64,000 bases of DNA from Treponema sp. (GTDB lineage Bacteria; Spirochaetota; Spirochaetia; Treponematales; Breznakiellaceae), in assembly GCA_031265845.1 (NCBI GenBank), contig JAISCC010000040.1:1-64000 (forward strand). Reading direction: 5' to 3'. The position numbers were made by a program, and so were the translations under genes. Of this stretch, positions 38,588 to 48,633 are shown piece by piece. The notes beneath the pieces are model-generated. The model worked only from the letters and a program-made list of their open reading frames with translations. It did not search any database and had not been told where the DNA came from. The stretch's first letter is position 1; each line of letters opens with the position of its first letter.

Positions 38588-40216
38588 TTAATACGTACAT
38601 TTTACGCTTACCATCGCGTCAAATCCATATTCCCGCGCGCCGGATGTATGCCCGTGATTGAAAACGACGCTCCCGCCCGCCTGGGCTGAAAGCTCCAGCC
38701 ACGAGAGAGGCTTCCAGTTTGACCCGACGGCGAGGGTCAGTTTGTTTTCCGGTATGCCGCTTGGCGTTTTCTCGGCGCTGGACTCCTTTCCCATACTCCA
38801 GTCCCACTCAAGCCTATGCATCCCTTTCTGGACAAACGCGACGTTCAGAGAAAACCCGAGGTTTTCTTTTGAGAGCCTCGCTCCCGCCATATACAACATG
38901 GAGTCCCTGCCTTCTGGATGTCCTATCCACCTGTACCGCAAAGGCTCGCTGTCGGAAATACGGCGCATCCAAATGTAGCTTGCAAACGGGGTGGAAAGAA
39001 TATAGAGGTAGGGGTCCGCATACATGTATTCCGCGTAAAAAGACGCGCCCCAACCCGCAAGATCGCGGGTGTATTCCAGCCCGACCAAAAAACCAGTCGC
39101 GTTGGGCGCCTGCGATTCGGGCCAATGTTCAAGCTCGTACGGCGTAGACCATTCGTTCATCGCAAATTGGCCATAGGCCGCAAGGGATGGCAGTATGGCC
39201 CAGCTTGCGTCAAGCGAAAAAAGCGATCCCACCATATCTGAACGCTCTCCTTCGCCCCAACTGTCGTCATAATCGCGCCACGCCGCAAAAGAGTGGAATA
39301 TCGCCAAAGGGTTGAGAAAACGCAGTTCAAGCGGAGCGTTCCCCACCATAATTCCCTCCGTAAGCCCCAAAGACACCCGTTTGAACAGCCGAACGTCAAG
39401 CCTATGCACGTAAAGATGCCGTTGCGTCGTGCTGGCGAGAGCGCCTTCTTTCACTTCCGCGTCCATTATTGGCCCTATTACAAGCGGCGTCTGAGTCACC
39501 ATAAGCGAATACTTGATTGCTGATGAAAACACCGAAAACCGCGCCATGTCATAATAATCGGGCGTGTCTGAAACAGTCATGTTGCCGGAGCGTCCAAGTC
39601 CATAGGAAAGCCTGTCCCTCCCTATTTCAAAATTCCACCACGCGCCGCCGGCGGCGAAAAAGGCGCGCAAGGGCATGCTTATATCGATCTGCCCCGCGTC
39701 AAGCGGAATGTTCGATCCAACATACGCGCCGGCTTCATTGAAGTACGATTTCGACCGCGCCAACATGGGGGCTATAAACAACTGCGCCTTGTCCGCGGCA
39801 TACACATTCACGGGCAGCGTCAGCAACGGGGGGCTGTCTTTGTCGCTTTGCGTCCACGGAATGTCGGGGTTTGTCCGTACTCGCGCTTCCACGCCGGCTT
39901 GTATGTGGGCGTCCACGCTGAGAAACCCGCTTGAATAGAGCGGCGTGGGGTTGATCGCTTCCAGTACGCGCTTGTACGCCGCTTCGCCGGCAGGGGTCAG
40001 GCTGTCCGCGTCAATGTCTTGCAGTATGAGCGCCACTTCGTCCCGTGAAAGCGGCGGTGTCAGAGACAGCAAACTTTTCCCCGACTGAATCGCCAAAAAA
40101 CGCAGGTCTTCCAGCGCCGGATCGCCCGCCGAAATCATGGTGAAAGGAGAAGCGAATGTAAAAGCCGGAAAGAAGACAAGAAAAAATACGAGAAAAAGAA
40201 AACCATGCTGTTCCAT
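38588..40216 (-). CDS. Outer-membrane beta-barrel, Wzi-like; probable paralogue of 36833-38446
   Basis: Signal peptide after ATG at 40216; WWNFEIGRDRLSYGLGRSGNMTVSDTPDYYDMARFSVFSSAIKYSLMVT. Confidence 0.65.
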   Translation of the reverse strand: MEQHGFLFLVFFLVFFPAFTFASPFTMISAGDPALEDLRFLAIQSGKSLLSLTPPLSRDEVALILQDIDADSLTPAGEAAYKRVLEAINPTPLYSSGFLSVDAHIQAGVEARVRTNPDIPWTQSDKDSPPLLTLPVNVYAADKAQLFIAPMLARSKSYFNEAGAYVGSNIPLDAGQIDISMPLRAFFAAGGAWWNFEIGRDRLSYGLGRSGNMTVSDTPDYYDMARFSVFSSAIKYSLMVTQTPLVIGPIMDAEVKEGALASTTQRHLYVHRLDVRLFKRVSLGLTEGIMVGNAPLELRFLNPLAIFHSFAAWRDYDDSWGEGERSDMVGSLFSLDASWAILPSLAAYGQFAMNEWSTPYELEHWPESQAPNATGFLVGLEYTRDLAGWGASFYAEYMYADPYLYILSTPFASYIWMRRISDSEPLRYRWIGHPEGRDSMLYMAGARLSKENLGFSLNVAFVQKGMHRLEWDWSMGKESSAEKTPSGIPENKLTLAVGSNWKPLSWLELSAQAGGSVVFNHGHTSGAREYGFDAMVSVKCTY

Positions 40217-40282
40217 GATGTCAAACGTTGAAAAAAGGAGCCGACATCGGCTTGCCGTTGGGCTTTGACCGCTTTTCCCGAA

Positions 40283-40338
40283 GCCTGTTTCATCGAACCT
40301 TTGGCTCGCAAACCGGGAGTTGGTGTTTTGAAACAGGC
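40283..40338. repeat. Inverted-repeat element, TTTCAAAA/TTTTGAAA family
   Basis: GCCTGTTTCATCGAAC...GTTTTGAAACAGGC. Confidence 0.55.
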
Positions 40339-40598
40339 TCTGACATGCATCTAATTTCATATTCTATTAATAATAGTTGACTTTCTTATAAAAATCAAGG
40401 GACAGAGAGCAAAAACCTGCAAGTGCAACCGGCTGCCAGAAACGCCTCACGTTAATACCTGCATGGTACCGCCACACATCAAATCCATGACCTCGCTTGT
40501 CGTATACATGATTCATAGTAAAAAGGAGCGTTTCTCCATCTTCACACAGCAAAAACAGGAACTTGACAATATTTTGACCCTAATATATTATAAATTGT

Positions 40599-40940
40599 AT
40601 GGGAATGGCTATTGAAGAATTCAAAGAAAAATTTCAAAAAATAAAAAACATGAATTATGTTCCCTCTCTGATGCGCGGTCCAACCGGAATCGGCTATACG
40701 CTTGAAACATTATTGGGCATTACGGAAAACAACGATGCGAAACCTGACATTGACGGCGCTGAATTAAAAGCGCATAGAAGCAAATAATTTAATTACATTA
40801 TTTACATTTAATAACAAAGCGTGGAAAATGCCGCCGCTTGAAGCGGTGAAAGCGTATGGCAGTTTAGACCGTGACGGACGGCAGGGTTTGTATTACACAA
40901 TGTCCCGCTCTCATTTATGCGGTTGCTTTTACGGAATTAC
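40599..40940 (+). pseudogene. MvaI/BcnI-type restriction endonuclease remnant (disrupted)
   Basis: MRGPTGIGYTLETLLGITENNDAKPDIDGAELKAHRSK* then LFTFNNKAWKMPPLEAVKAYGSLDRDGRQGLYYTMSRS. Confidence 0.65.
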
Positions 40941-40977
40941 GGGACAACAAAGAGTATTTTCATAAAAGGAATATGTT

Positions 40978-41172
40978 ATGCAATTCGAAAAAGAAATTTG
41001 TAACGAATGTGGACGCGCAGTTCATTTTGGGTCTGGTTTATTTGTAAACCGAGTCGCGGATTTAAATGATATCGAGACAAGAATTGAAATGAGAAAACCT
41101 TTTCCTAACGGCGAATATATTTGTTGTGAATGTACATATCAGATATATGAATATCCCTATGTTGGAAATTAG
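40978..41172 (+). CDS. Small Cys-rich protein (two CxxC motifs)
   Basis: ICNECGRAVHFGSGLFVNRV...YICCECTYQIYEY; overlaps the next gene start. Confidence 0.5.
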   Translation: MQFEKEICNECGRAVHFGSGLFVNRVADLNDIETRIEMRKPFPNGEYICCECTYQIYEYPYVGN

Positions 41173-42175
41173 AGAAAGTCAAATAGAAGATATTTTTGCC
41201 ACTCAGCTTGATGAAGTAAAGGCGTTGTTGTCTCTGAGTGAATCACTCACATTATTCGAGAGACAAAAGAAAGTTAACTCCGGCAGGATTGACCTGTTTT
41301 TTATATCGATTTCACATTTGCATTTAATTGAATTAAAAGCGGTTCCTAGCAGGATAGAATTCTGCGACCAGACAATAGGATATAAAAACGATTTGTTATA
41401 TTTACAAACAAATAAACAATTACCGCCCTTGCCGCTGCAATCTTATTTAGTATGCCCGCAATTTTCTTATTATCATAAAAATTATTGTATTGATAATGGT
41501 ATTATACCTATTGAATTTTCGCCGTATGAATTGCTAAAAAACTATTATTTTAAAATAAAAGCAATTTCCAGTTTAGTTGCCATCAAGCCGTCTAATCACG
41601 AGCTTTGGAATCTACATTTGCTAAATCCAATACTGTATGCTTTTAATGGTGAAACAACTATCATGTCTTTAAGCGACGCCACAGGAAAATCAAAAAGCAC
41701 TGTAGGCAGTTATTTGCGGTTAGCAATGGAATTACAGTTGATTGAAAAAACTGATGCCGATGGTTTATGTTTAACCGCTTTAGGTAAGAAATATGTATTA
41801 TTGAAAGATACTAGCGCCGAACGGTTAAATGACAGACAAGTAGAATTATTGAAGGATTTTATTATTAGAAATCCTTTTTCTAGTCCCGCAATTTACGGCA
41901 TTTATACGGCTGTTGAAGCAATATTTCTTCTTTCAAAGAATTATTATCCAGTTCCGTTAGTTAAAGCGCACGGTTTTTTTACAACGTTAAGCGGAAAACA
42001 AAGCGAATGGGCAGAAAAAGCGTCAAACGATGCGTTTGCTATGTATTCTAATTACGCGATAAATTTAGGATTACTCGCAAGAATTGGACGTGATTATTAT
42101 ATCACACCTTCCGGCATCCGTTTCATTTTGTTTTTGGAACTTAATAAATCTATTCTTTTGATAAATTCAATATAA
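41159..42175 (+). CDS. Putative PD-(D/E)XK nuclease with C-terminal winged-helix-like region
   Basis: SGRIDLFFISISHLHLIELKAVPSR (D...ExK) near the N-terminus; helical C-terminal segment SLSDATGKSKSTVGSYLRLAMELQLIEK. Confidence 0.6.
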   Translation: MLEIRESQIEDIFATQLDEVKALLSLSESLTLFERQKKVNSGRIDLFFISISHLHLIELKAVPSRIEFCDQTIGYKNDLLYLQTNKQLPPLPLQSYLVCPQFSYYHKNYCIDNGIIPIEFSPYELLKNYYFKIKAISSLVAIKPSNHELWNLHLLNPILYAFNGETTIMSLSDATGKSKSTVGSYLRLAMELQLIEKTDADGLCLTALGKKYVLLKDTSAERLNDRQVELLKDFIIRNPFSSPAIYGIYTAVEAIFLLSKNYYPVPLVKAHGFFTTLSGKQSEWAEKASNDAFAMYSNYAINLGLLARIGRDYYITPSGIRFILFLELNKSILLINSI

Positions 42176-42181
42176 TGGCGG

Positions 42182-42712
42182 CATCAAGATAACTATTTTG
42201 ATGTTGCGCTTACAAGTCCGCCTTACGGGGATTCGAGAACAACCGTAGCATACGGGCAGTTTTCGACATTATCAAATGAATGGCTTGGCGTAGATTATGC
42301 CCGAAAGATTGACACGCGGCTTATGGGCGGCAAAAAATGCAATAAAATTATTACCCAAGGCTGTATCGCCCGCCCAATTTATGAAATACACCTTCATGAC
42401 AATAAAAGAACGGCGAAAGTCTCCGCGTTTTATTATGATTTAGACGCATCAATAAAACAAGTCGCTTCTTCGGTGAAGCCTGGCGGGAAATCAATTTATG
42501 TTGTGGGAAACAGGAAAGTAAAAAACACAGAACTCCCTACAGACCAATTTATCGCGGAAAAGTTTGAGGAAAATAATTTTAAGCATATAATTACATATAA
42601 AAGATTATTAAGCAATAAAGCGATGCCTTCAAGAAACTCGCCGACAAACGAAGTTGGTAAAACGGATAATACCATGTTGTATGAATATATTGTTGTTTGT
42701 GAAAAGATTTGA
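42182..42712 (+). pseudogene. C-terminal part of a DNA (amino) methyltransferase
   Basis: Open frame HQDNYFDVALTSPPYGDSRTTVAYGQFSTLSNEWLG...; catalytic SPPY motif present; no upstream start or AdoMet-binding half seen. Confidence 0.65.
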
Positions 42713-43079
42713 TAAAACAAGACTAAACGCTGCGCATACATTACTGTAGACGAATAAAATCATATAATTCATTATTACATAATTAAATACATATATTTCT
42801 CTATGGAATTGTCTACAAATAGTCAACAAAACCGCCTGCTTTATCCTTCTTTTTCTATGGCTTTCCTTTTGTTTCCATCTGTGGCATGATAAGGCGTATT
42901 ATGGCGAAACAGAAGGCGACAGCCAATCAATACGATGGGTCGCGGCCGCTTGTAGACAAGTGCGAGACTAGGCATTTCCAATATCTGGGATTCCTGCGGG
43001 AAACCGGCGCGGATGCCATCGCCGCCTTCGGCAACCGCGATATTAAGCAAATAAAACAGGCTATAGTGTTGAAAAGCTA

Positions 43080-43108
43080 TTGACAGGCGTCGAAAAATGT
43101 TTTAGTCT
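43080..43108 (+). promoter_or_regulatory. Possible sigma70-type promoter upstream of the 29-aa peptide gene
   Basis: TTGACA (43080-43085), 17-nt spacer, weak -10 TAGTCT. Confidence 0.3.
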
Positions 43109-43136
43109 TAAGATAAATTGTTACGTGGAGGTTGTT

Positions 43137-43226
43137 ATGGTTAATGTAACTTTTGATTTCATTGAGAAGGCTATTCAGGCGAACGGTAGCAACGCTTGTT
43201 CCGCCCCATCAGTGACATCCGGCTAG
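43137..43226 (+). CDS. 29-aa peptide MVNVTFDFIEKAIQANGSNACSAPSVTSG; candidate secreted or modified peptide precursor
   Basis: Strong SD GGAGG at 43127-43131; stop TAG 43224-43226; immediately followed by two overlapping genes incl. an ABC exporter. Confidence 0.55.
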   Translation: MVNVTFDFIEKAIQANGSNACSAPSVTSG

Positions 43227-43242
43227 GGGGTGAAGAAGTCTC

Positions 43243-43626
43243 ATGAAAGACTCTTTACACGATTCATTTATTACTAAAGATAACTTTTTGGAACTTGATG
43301 AGTTAATAAGGAGACTTGACCCGGTTGGCATTGACGAATGGATTGGATTGCAATTGATTAAACAAGAAGGCAAGAGTTTTGTTCCTGAGTTTGCCTATGA
43401 TGAAACGATTGATATACTTCAAAGACTTGGTGAAATCAATGAAGCGGTGAAATGCTGGATTGTGCCAGTAAAGATGCGCGATTTAATGCTTTCATGGCTG
43501 AAAAATATATCGGCGACACAGTCTTTCGTAAATAATCATGAAACGGGCGGGATAATACAAAACTTTCTCGATATAACGACTGATTTTGTAAATCAGGATA
43601 TTGTGAGATATGAAAATGACGAATAA
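43243..43626 (+). CDS. 127-aa protein of unknown function, between peptide and exporter genes
   Basis: 17 nt after the peptide stop; 17-nt overlap with the exporter ORF. Confidence 0.65.
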   Translation: MKDSLHDSFITKDNFLELDELIRRLDPVGIDEWIGLQLIKQEGKSFVPEFAYDETIDILQRLGEINEAVKCWIVPVKMRDLMLSWLKNISATQSFVNNHETGGIIQNFLDITTDFVNQDIVRYENDE

Positions 43627-45223
43627 ATATTGGAAACAACAAGCGCTTGTTGTTTTTATATCCCTCTTTGCCATTTCTTTGGCGTCAATTGTCCCTTTTT
43701 TGTTAAAGGATATTATTCAATATATTCAAGACAAAAATTTTTCTCCTATCAAGCCGCTATTTATAGTGGTGGTTGTCATAATATTTGTAAGAAAAACAGC
43801 CGATTTCGTTTTCAATTATCTCTTTAACAACTTGTATTTCTTGGTCAGCCATGACAAAAGAAATGAGATATTCAGTCATATTATGAATTCACAATTATTT
43901 AGAAAGCAAACAATAGATAGTACGCTTATAATTAACCGCCTGCTGAACGAAACTTACGCTTATGGCGACATTGTCGGCATTGCCCCGGTAATGTTGATAA
44001 TAAACTGTATAATGTTTATTGTCTCCGGGATTGTTCTTTGCAATATAAACATATACCTCTTTATAGGCTGCTGTTTTTTTATTCCATTTGTATTTATGGC
44101 AACCATATTAATGAAAAAGAAAATCGAGAGCGCCTCAATGCGGCACCGGAATAAATATGAGCGCTTGTTAAAAACGGTAACAGAGATATTAAACGCTTTC
44201 GCGGAAATAAAAATAATGAAGGCTGAACAATTTATATTGTCAAGATTCGCAGGCGGCAATAAAAACTACCTTGATTCAGAAAAAAGAATGAATAAAGTTC
44301 AACGCTTGTCCACGGATATGTCGGACATTCTGTTTTCCATATTGCCTGTTTTATGTTTATTATTTGGACTTTATTTGACAACTTTAGATAAAAGCGACAT
44401 AGGCGGCGCTGTCGCCTTTTATCTTTATCTCGGATTTTTTATTGAGCCAATTGCCAATCTCACCTCTCTAAGAGTGCGGTTGATTCAGAGCAAAAAAAAG
44501 AAGACGCTGGTCGAGGAAATAGCAAACGCTTTTGAAAAAGAAAGCGTTGGGCATGTTCATGATATTGAATGCAATAAAATATCGCTAAATTCCATTGACT
44601 ATCAATATGACGCAAATAAAGTGGCGTTTAATTTAGATATAAATATATCCGCTCATGGAATGTATTATGTCAGCGGAAAGAGCGGCGTCGGAAAGAGCAC
44701 TATTTTAAAAGTTCTGACGAAGATATTGTATTCAGAGAACACACAAATCATGATAGACGGCGTTCAACTTAATGATATTACAGAACAGTCTTACTTCGAA
44801 AAAGTTTCCTACTTGAATAACAGCCCGCAATTCTTTGCCGGAACAATTCAGGAAAATATCACCTTTTTTGGAAAATATCCGGCGGACCCTGAAATAATTC
44901 CTCTTTTTTTTGATAAAGATGAGGAAATTGATTTGCAAAGCGAACTGTCGCTTGAGCGAGGCTCCTCTCTTTCAAGCGGGCAGTTGCAGCGATTGAATAT
45001 TTTACGTCTGCTTGTAAAAGGGAAAAGACAGAAAATTATCGTCCTTGATGAAGCGTTGTCAGGCATTGATGAGTCTAAAGAACGTAAAATAATCTCCTAT
45101 TTGAAAAATTATTTTAATGAGTCGTTTATTTTTATAGTAACCCATCGGAAATCAACGAAAGAATTGTGCGATTTTCATATAGACGTCGATATAGAGAAAG
45201 TCGCTTTCAGCAGCTTGCATTAA
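43610..45223 (+). CDS. ABC exporter, fused TM domain and ATPase, no N-terminal C39 peptidase domain
   Basis: TM helices, GKSGVGKSTILKVL, LSSGQLQRLNILRLL, IIVLDEALSGID. Confidence 0.88.
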   Translation: MKMTNKYWKQQALVVFISLFAISLASIVPFLLKDIIQYIQDKNFSPIKPLFIVVVVIIFVRKTADFVFNYLFNNLYFLVSHDKRNEIFSHIMNSQLFRKQTIDSTLIINRLLNETYAYGDIVGIAPVMLIINCIMFIVSGIVLCNINIYLFIGCCFFIPFVFMATILMKKKIESASMRHRNKYERLLKTVTEILNAFAEIKIMKAEQFILSRFAGGNKNYLDSEKRMNKVQRLSTDMSDILFSILPVLCLLFGLYLTTLDKSDIGGAVAFYLYLGFFIEPIANLTSLRVRLIQSKKKKTLVEEIANAFEKESVGHVHDIECNKISLNSIDYQYDANKVAFNLDINISAHGMYYVSGKSGVGKSTILKVLTKILYSENTQIMIDGVQLNDITEQSYFEKVSYLNNSPQFFAGTIQENITFFGKYPADPEIIPLFFDKDEEIDLQSELSLERGSSLSSGQLQRLNILRLLVKGKRQKIIVLDEALSGIDESKERKIISYLKNYFNESFIFIVTHRKSTKELCDFHIDVDIEKVAFSSLH

Positions 45224-45390
45224 AATCCTCGACAGGCATTCTCAAAGTCTGTGTAAATACTAGAGGACTATGCGAGGGCGTATGCCTATCCGCTCAATCG
45301 CTTGGGGCGTTTGGACGCCAGTGCAGACGCGCCAAAACGCCTTGTCCTTATCCTTTCAAGGAAGCTTGCCCTTGCGCTGGTCATGCCGCG

Positions 45391-46611
45391 TCATTTCCCA
45401 TCAGCCCCGCAGCGATTCATCGTCTCTTTATATATTTCCACAAGTTTAACCGTCATGGCGTCAATCATCCAATGTTGCGCATACCGCTTCGCTTCCAACG
45501 CTTTTGCGCGGTACAATCCGGAATCTTCCAGTAAATTGAGAACCCGCGCGGTGAATTCGGCTTCATCGTTCTGGACGATGAAACCGCCCTTATCCCCGTT
45601 CATTACCGTAACGGTACCCATTGAGCCTATGGCTACAACAGGAATGCCCGTGCACATCGCTTCAATCGTAACCAACCCCTGAGTTTCGGTCAAAGATGGA
45701 AATACAAAAATGTCCGACATCGCGTATGCTAATCCCAGGTCTTTTCTTTCAAGATACCCCGTGAAAACACAGTGATCGTTAAGGTTAAGCCGCTCGCATT
45801 CTTTTCGCAAATCAGCCAGATACGGTCCGTCTCCAACGATCAACAACACCGCTTCACGATGTTTCTCAATTATCTTTGGCAGTATGCCAAGTAAAAATCC
45901 GACATTTTTTTCTTTGGTCACCCGTCCGGCAAATAGCAGTATCCGCCTGTCCCTCAACGGGGGATACATTTGTTCCATTATTCCTCTGAAATCGGCGACT
46001 TGCAGTTGATTTGGGGTTAAATGCTTCGGGTCTATCCCGGTGGGCAATACGTATATTTCTTTTTTTGTCTTATACTTTCTCACTATCGCCGCCGCCTGGT
46101 CCGTGGGAGCGATAACCGCATCCGCCCTCTTCAGCGCCAATTTGAATATGCGCCTTACGATGCGCTTAAACAAAGGAACCAAAAAAGCGGGGAAATAATT
46201 TCCAATATATTCCTCCCAGAGCGTATGAAACGTATACACCACCGGTATATTGTGGCGTTTCGCATAATAAAAGCCGAATTCGGCGATAACAAACTCCGAG
46301 TTAATATGGACAATACCGGGATGGAACGTTTCCAATTGCTTTGAAACCCACAGCATTTTATGAATTTTGGCAATTCTGTCCTCATTTGAAATCACGAGCG
46401 GAAAGGAAGGCGCCCGAATAATTATGGGTTCCCGCCCTCCTGATTCTTCGTGGGGCGATGTTCCTTTCATATCTATTGCATCAGGATATGAGGAACAGAC
46501 AATAATCACTGTATGTCCCGCCTGTATGAGGGCGTGTGAATACGTGTCCACTGATACGGTAATTCCATTGACACGGGGCCAATAGCTGTCCGTAAACATA
46601 GCGATGATCAT
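45391..46611 (-). CDS. Glycosyltransferase family 4
   Basis: MFTDSYWPRVNGITVSVDTYSHALIQAGHTV...LPTGIDPKHL...LFAGRVTKEKNVGFLL...FVFPSLTETQGLVTIEAMCTGIPVVA. Confidence 0.93.
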   Translation of the reverse strand: MIIAMFTDSYWPRVNGITVSVDTYSHALIQAGHTVIIVCSSYPDAIDMKGTSPHEESGGREPIIIRAPSFPLVISNEDRIAKIHKMLWVSKQLETFHPGIVHINSEFVIAEFGFYYAKRHNIPVVYTFHTLWEEYIGNYFPAFLVPLFKRIVRRIFKLALKRADAVIAPTDQAAAIVRKYKTKKEIYVLPTGIDPKHLTPNQLQVADFRGIMEQMYPPLRDRRILLFAGRVTKEKNVGFLLGILPKIIEKHREAVLLIVGDGPYLADLRKECERLNLNDHCVFTGYLERKDLGLAYAMSDIFVFPSLTETQGLVTIEAMCTGIPVVAIGSMGTVTVMNGDKGGFIVQNDEAEFTARVLNLLEDSGLYRAKALEAKRYAQHWMIDAMTVKLVEIYKETMNRCGADGK

Positions 46612-46782
46612 ATCCGGTTCCTCCAGCTGTCTGCGTGGGGCGTTCGGTCTCTTGACAGGGCTTGCCTGCTGGATGGGTGGATTGGCGGAATGAAGCCAGC
46701 GCGGCGGATTTCACCGCAACGCGTCTGGTTATGCGCGCATACGCGCTTACAAGGTTTTGCCGTATATGGGATTACATACAAC

Positions 46783-46796
46783 GGGGGGGGGGGGGG
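46783..46796 (+). repeat. Poly-G homopolymer tract (14 G)
   Basis: Direct read: ACAAC-G14-TATG, ~170 bp upstream of the GT4 gene. Confidence 0.95.
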
Positions 46797-46994
46797 TATG
46801 CTGTTCATACTGTTCGCTTTGGACGAGGTTTTCATGTCTGTTTGCTAATTCTCCTTTTAAAGGGTTTGAATCTTAGATATAAGTATACGCCTCTTTTCTT
46901 TGATTGTCAATAGGTTAGAGTGATTTTTGCGCGTACAACAGGATTGAGTTCACCGCTTGAACCCGATTCAGCGGATTCAAGCGTTCCGAAGGTG

Positions 46995-47022
46995 ATAGGG
47001 AAGGAGCTTTTTCCTTCCCTAT
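46995..47022 (-). terminator. Terminator-like hairpin 3' of rpmB
   Basis: ATAGGGAAGGA-GCTTTT-TCCTTCCCTAT, 11-bp perfect stem. Confidence 0.7.
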
Positions 47023-47033
47023 GTATGCAGCCA

Positions 47034-47225
47034 TTACACCTTTTTTGTAATAAAGTCGCTTTTCAGACAGCGCGTACAAATTTTAAGCGTGCCTGTCGTA
47101 CCGCCAATTTCGGTCTTTACTTTTACCAAATTGGGACGCCACGTACGACGGGTATGGTTTTTGGCATGACTTACCTTGTTGCCAGTTATCGTATGTTTTC
47201 CACAAATATCACAAACGCGAGCCAT
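47034..47225 (-). CDS. rpmB: 50S ribosomal protein L28
   Basis: [37 protein letters not shown]. Confidence 0.95.
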   Translation of the reverse strand: MARVCDICGKHTITGNKVSHAKNHTRRTWRPNLVKVKTEIGGTTGTLKICTRCLKSDFITKKV

Positions 47226-47343
47226 AGTATCCTTCCTTCCAAATAATCGTATAGAATGATGTATCATAGCAAAAGGCGAAAAAAAATGCAAGGGGATGGC
47301 GGCGTCTTGCCGGCGTCAAATTGACGATGACATTCCGCCTCCG

Positions 47344-48633
47344 CTATGTCGCTCCCACATTCAGCTTCTTCATAAGCCGCTCCTTCCTATGCTCAAAATC
47401 CGCGCGCGCTGTATTTCCAACGCCGTTCAACGCAAGACCTTGTTCAGCATACGCCAAAGCTTTGCCTCCGTCTTTCAGGCGGCGTTCAGCGTCAATGGCA
47501 AGCCCCCGCAACGCAAGGGCTTTAACAGCGATAGGAAAGCCTGCGGTTGCGGCTATCGCCGAAAGCCGGTGGCGCGCTTCCTCAAAGGAGCCGTCTCTCA
47601 TGCGGTCAAACGCCAGAACAAGGGCGGCTTTCGGACACCCGCGATCCGACGCATCGCGGATGAGAGCCTCGCCGGTTCTGTACGCCGGTTCTTCTATTCC
47701 GGCGCCATTGCATTTCAGGATGAAACGCCAACGGAGCGCCAGATTTTCCCTGTCAACCCCGTAGCGTTCCGCAGACTGCGCGGGATTCGCGGCGATATGG
47801 ACAAAAGCGATAAAAAGAGACGCCAATCCAAAAACATCCCGTTTGTTGTGATCGCACATCTCTAAAAGCGGCTTCCACTCGCCGGTTCTCAGGAAGGAAA
47901 ACCAGATATCCGGGGCACATGCGCCGGATATGTCGCCGGTTCTGTCCAGTCCCAAAATAGCGGTCTCAATCTCGGACTGGGAGCAGGAAGGAAGCGTTCG
48001 CTTCCACAGACGCCGCGCAGGGTGAAGCATATCCACATGATGAAAAACAGGCGGGGCAATGGCGTTCATAAGGCAGCGGGTCTTTAGTATCTGGCTGTCA
48101 AAACATTTGCCATTGTAACTGACAACGAAAGGCGCGGCAGATTCGCCGCGCAACGCGCCAAGCGACGCTTCCAGAAAATCATTTTCACCGGGATAATCAA
48201 GCAAAAGATACTGAGTACACTGCAAGGCGTACCCATGCCGCGCCTTCTTGAGGCGTCCAAAAGCCGCAATAAAGGCGAGCGTACCGGCGCCGCTTGAAAG
48301 TCCTGTTGTTTCCAAATCGAAGAAAACGAAGTCCTCGTAGGTGTAATCCACCTGAAGAGCGTAGAGCAAATCAGGCGCCAGAATAGCCAAAGACTGCCGG
48401 ACAGTCTTCGTTAAAGCTGGAACAGGGACGGGCATGTCCAGCGTCAGGACGCGCTTTTTTACCAAACCGGTGACAGAGAGCCAATCGGGTGGAAGCGCGT
48501 CCATGTCAGCGGCGCCTGGCGCGGCGCCCGCGCTGGAAAGAACGTCTCCAGAAGCGATGGCGGACTTTTTCAGCCCCGCTTCCGCTTGCAGAGATTTGAT
48601 GGCTTGCAACCGATCCCTTAAACTATGACCCAT
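47344..48633 (-). CDS. YprB-like ribonuclease H-like protein
   Basis: FVFFDLETTGLSSGAGTLAFIAAFGR...FVVSYNGKCFDSQILKTRC...HVDMLHPARRLWK; helical repeats C-terminal. Confidence 0.85.
   Translation of the reverse strand: MGHSLRDRLQAIKSLQAEAGLKKSAIASGDVLSSAGAAPGAADMDALPPDWLSVTGLVKKRVLTLDMPVPVPALTKTVRQSLAILAPDLLYALQVDYTYEDFVFFDLETTGLSSGAGTLAFIAAFGRLKKARHGYALQCTQYLLLDYPGENDFLEASLGALRGESAAPFVVSYNGKCFDSQILKTRCLMNAIAPPVFHHVDMLHPARRLWKRTLPSCSQSEIETAILGLDRTGDISGACAPDIWFSFLRTGEWKPLLEMCDHNKRDVFGLASLFIAFVHIAANPAQSAERYGVDRENLALRWRFILKCNGAGIEEPAYRTGEALIRDASDRGCPKAALVLAFDRMRDGSFEEARHRLSAIAATAGFPIAVKALALRGLAIDAERRLKDGGKALAYAEQGLALNGVGNTARADFEHRKERLMKKLNVGAT

Noticed and set aside
42886-43083. 65-aa ORF (MIRRIMAKQKATANQYDGSRPLVDK...) just upstream of the peptide operon
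   Set aside because: Could be a gene remnant, but no recognisable family; not enough support to call as part of the system.
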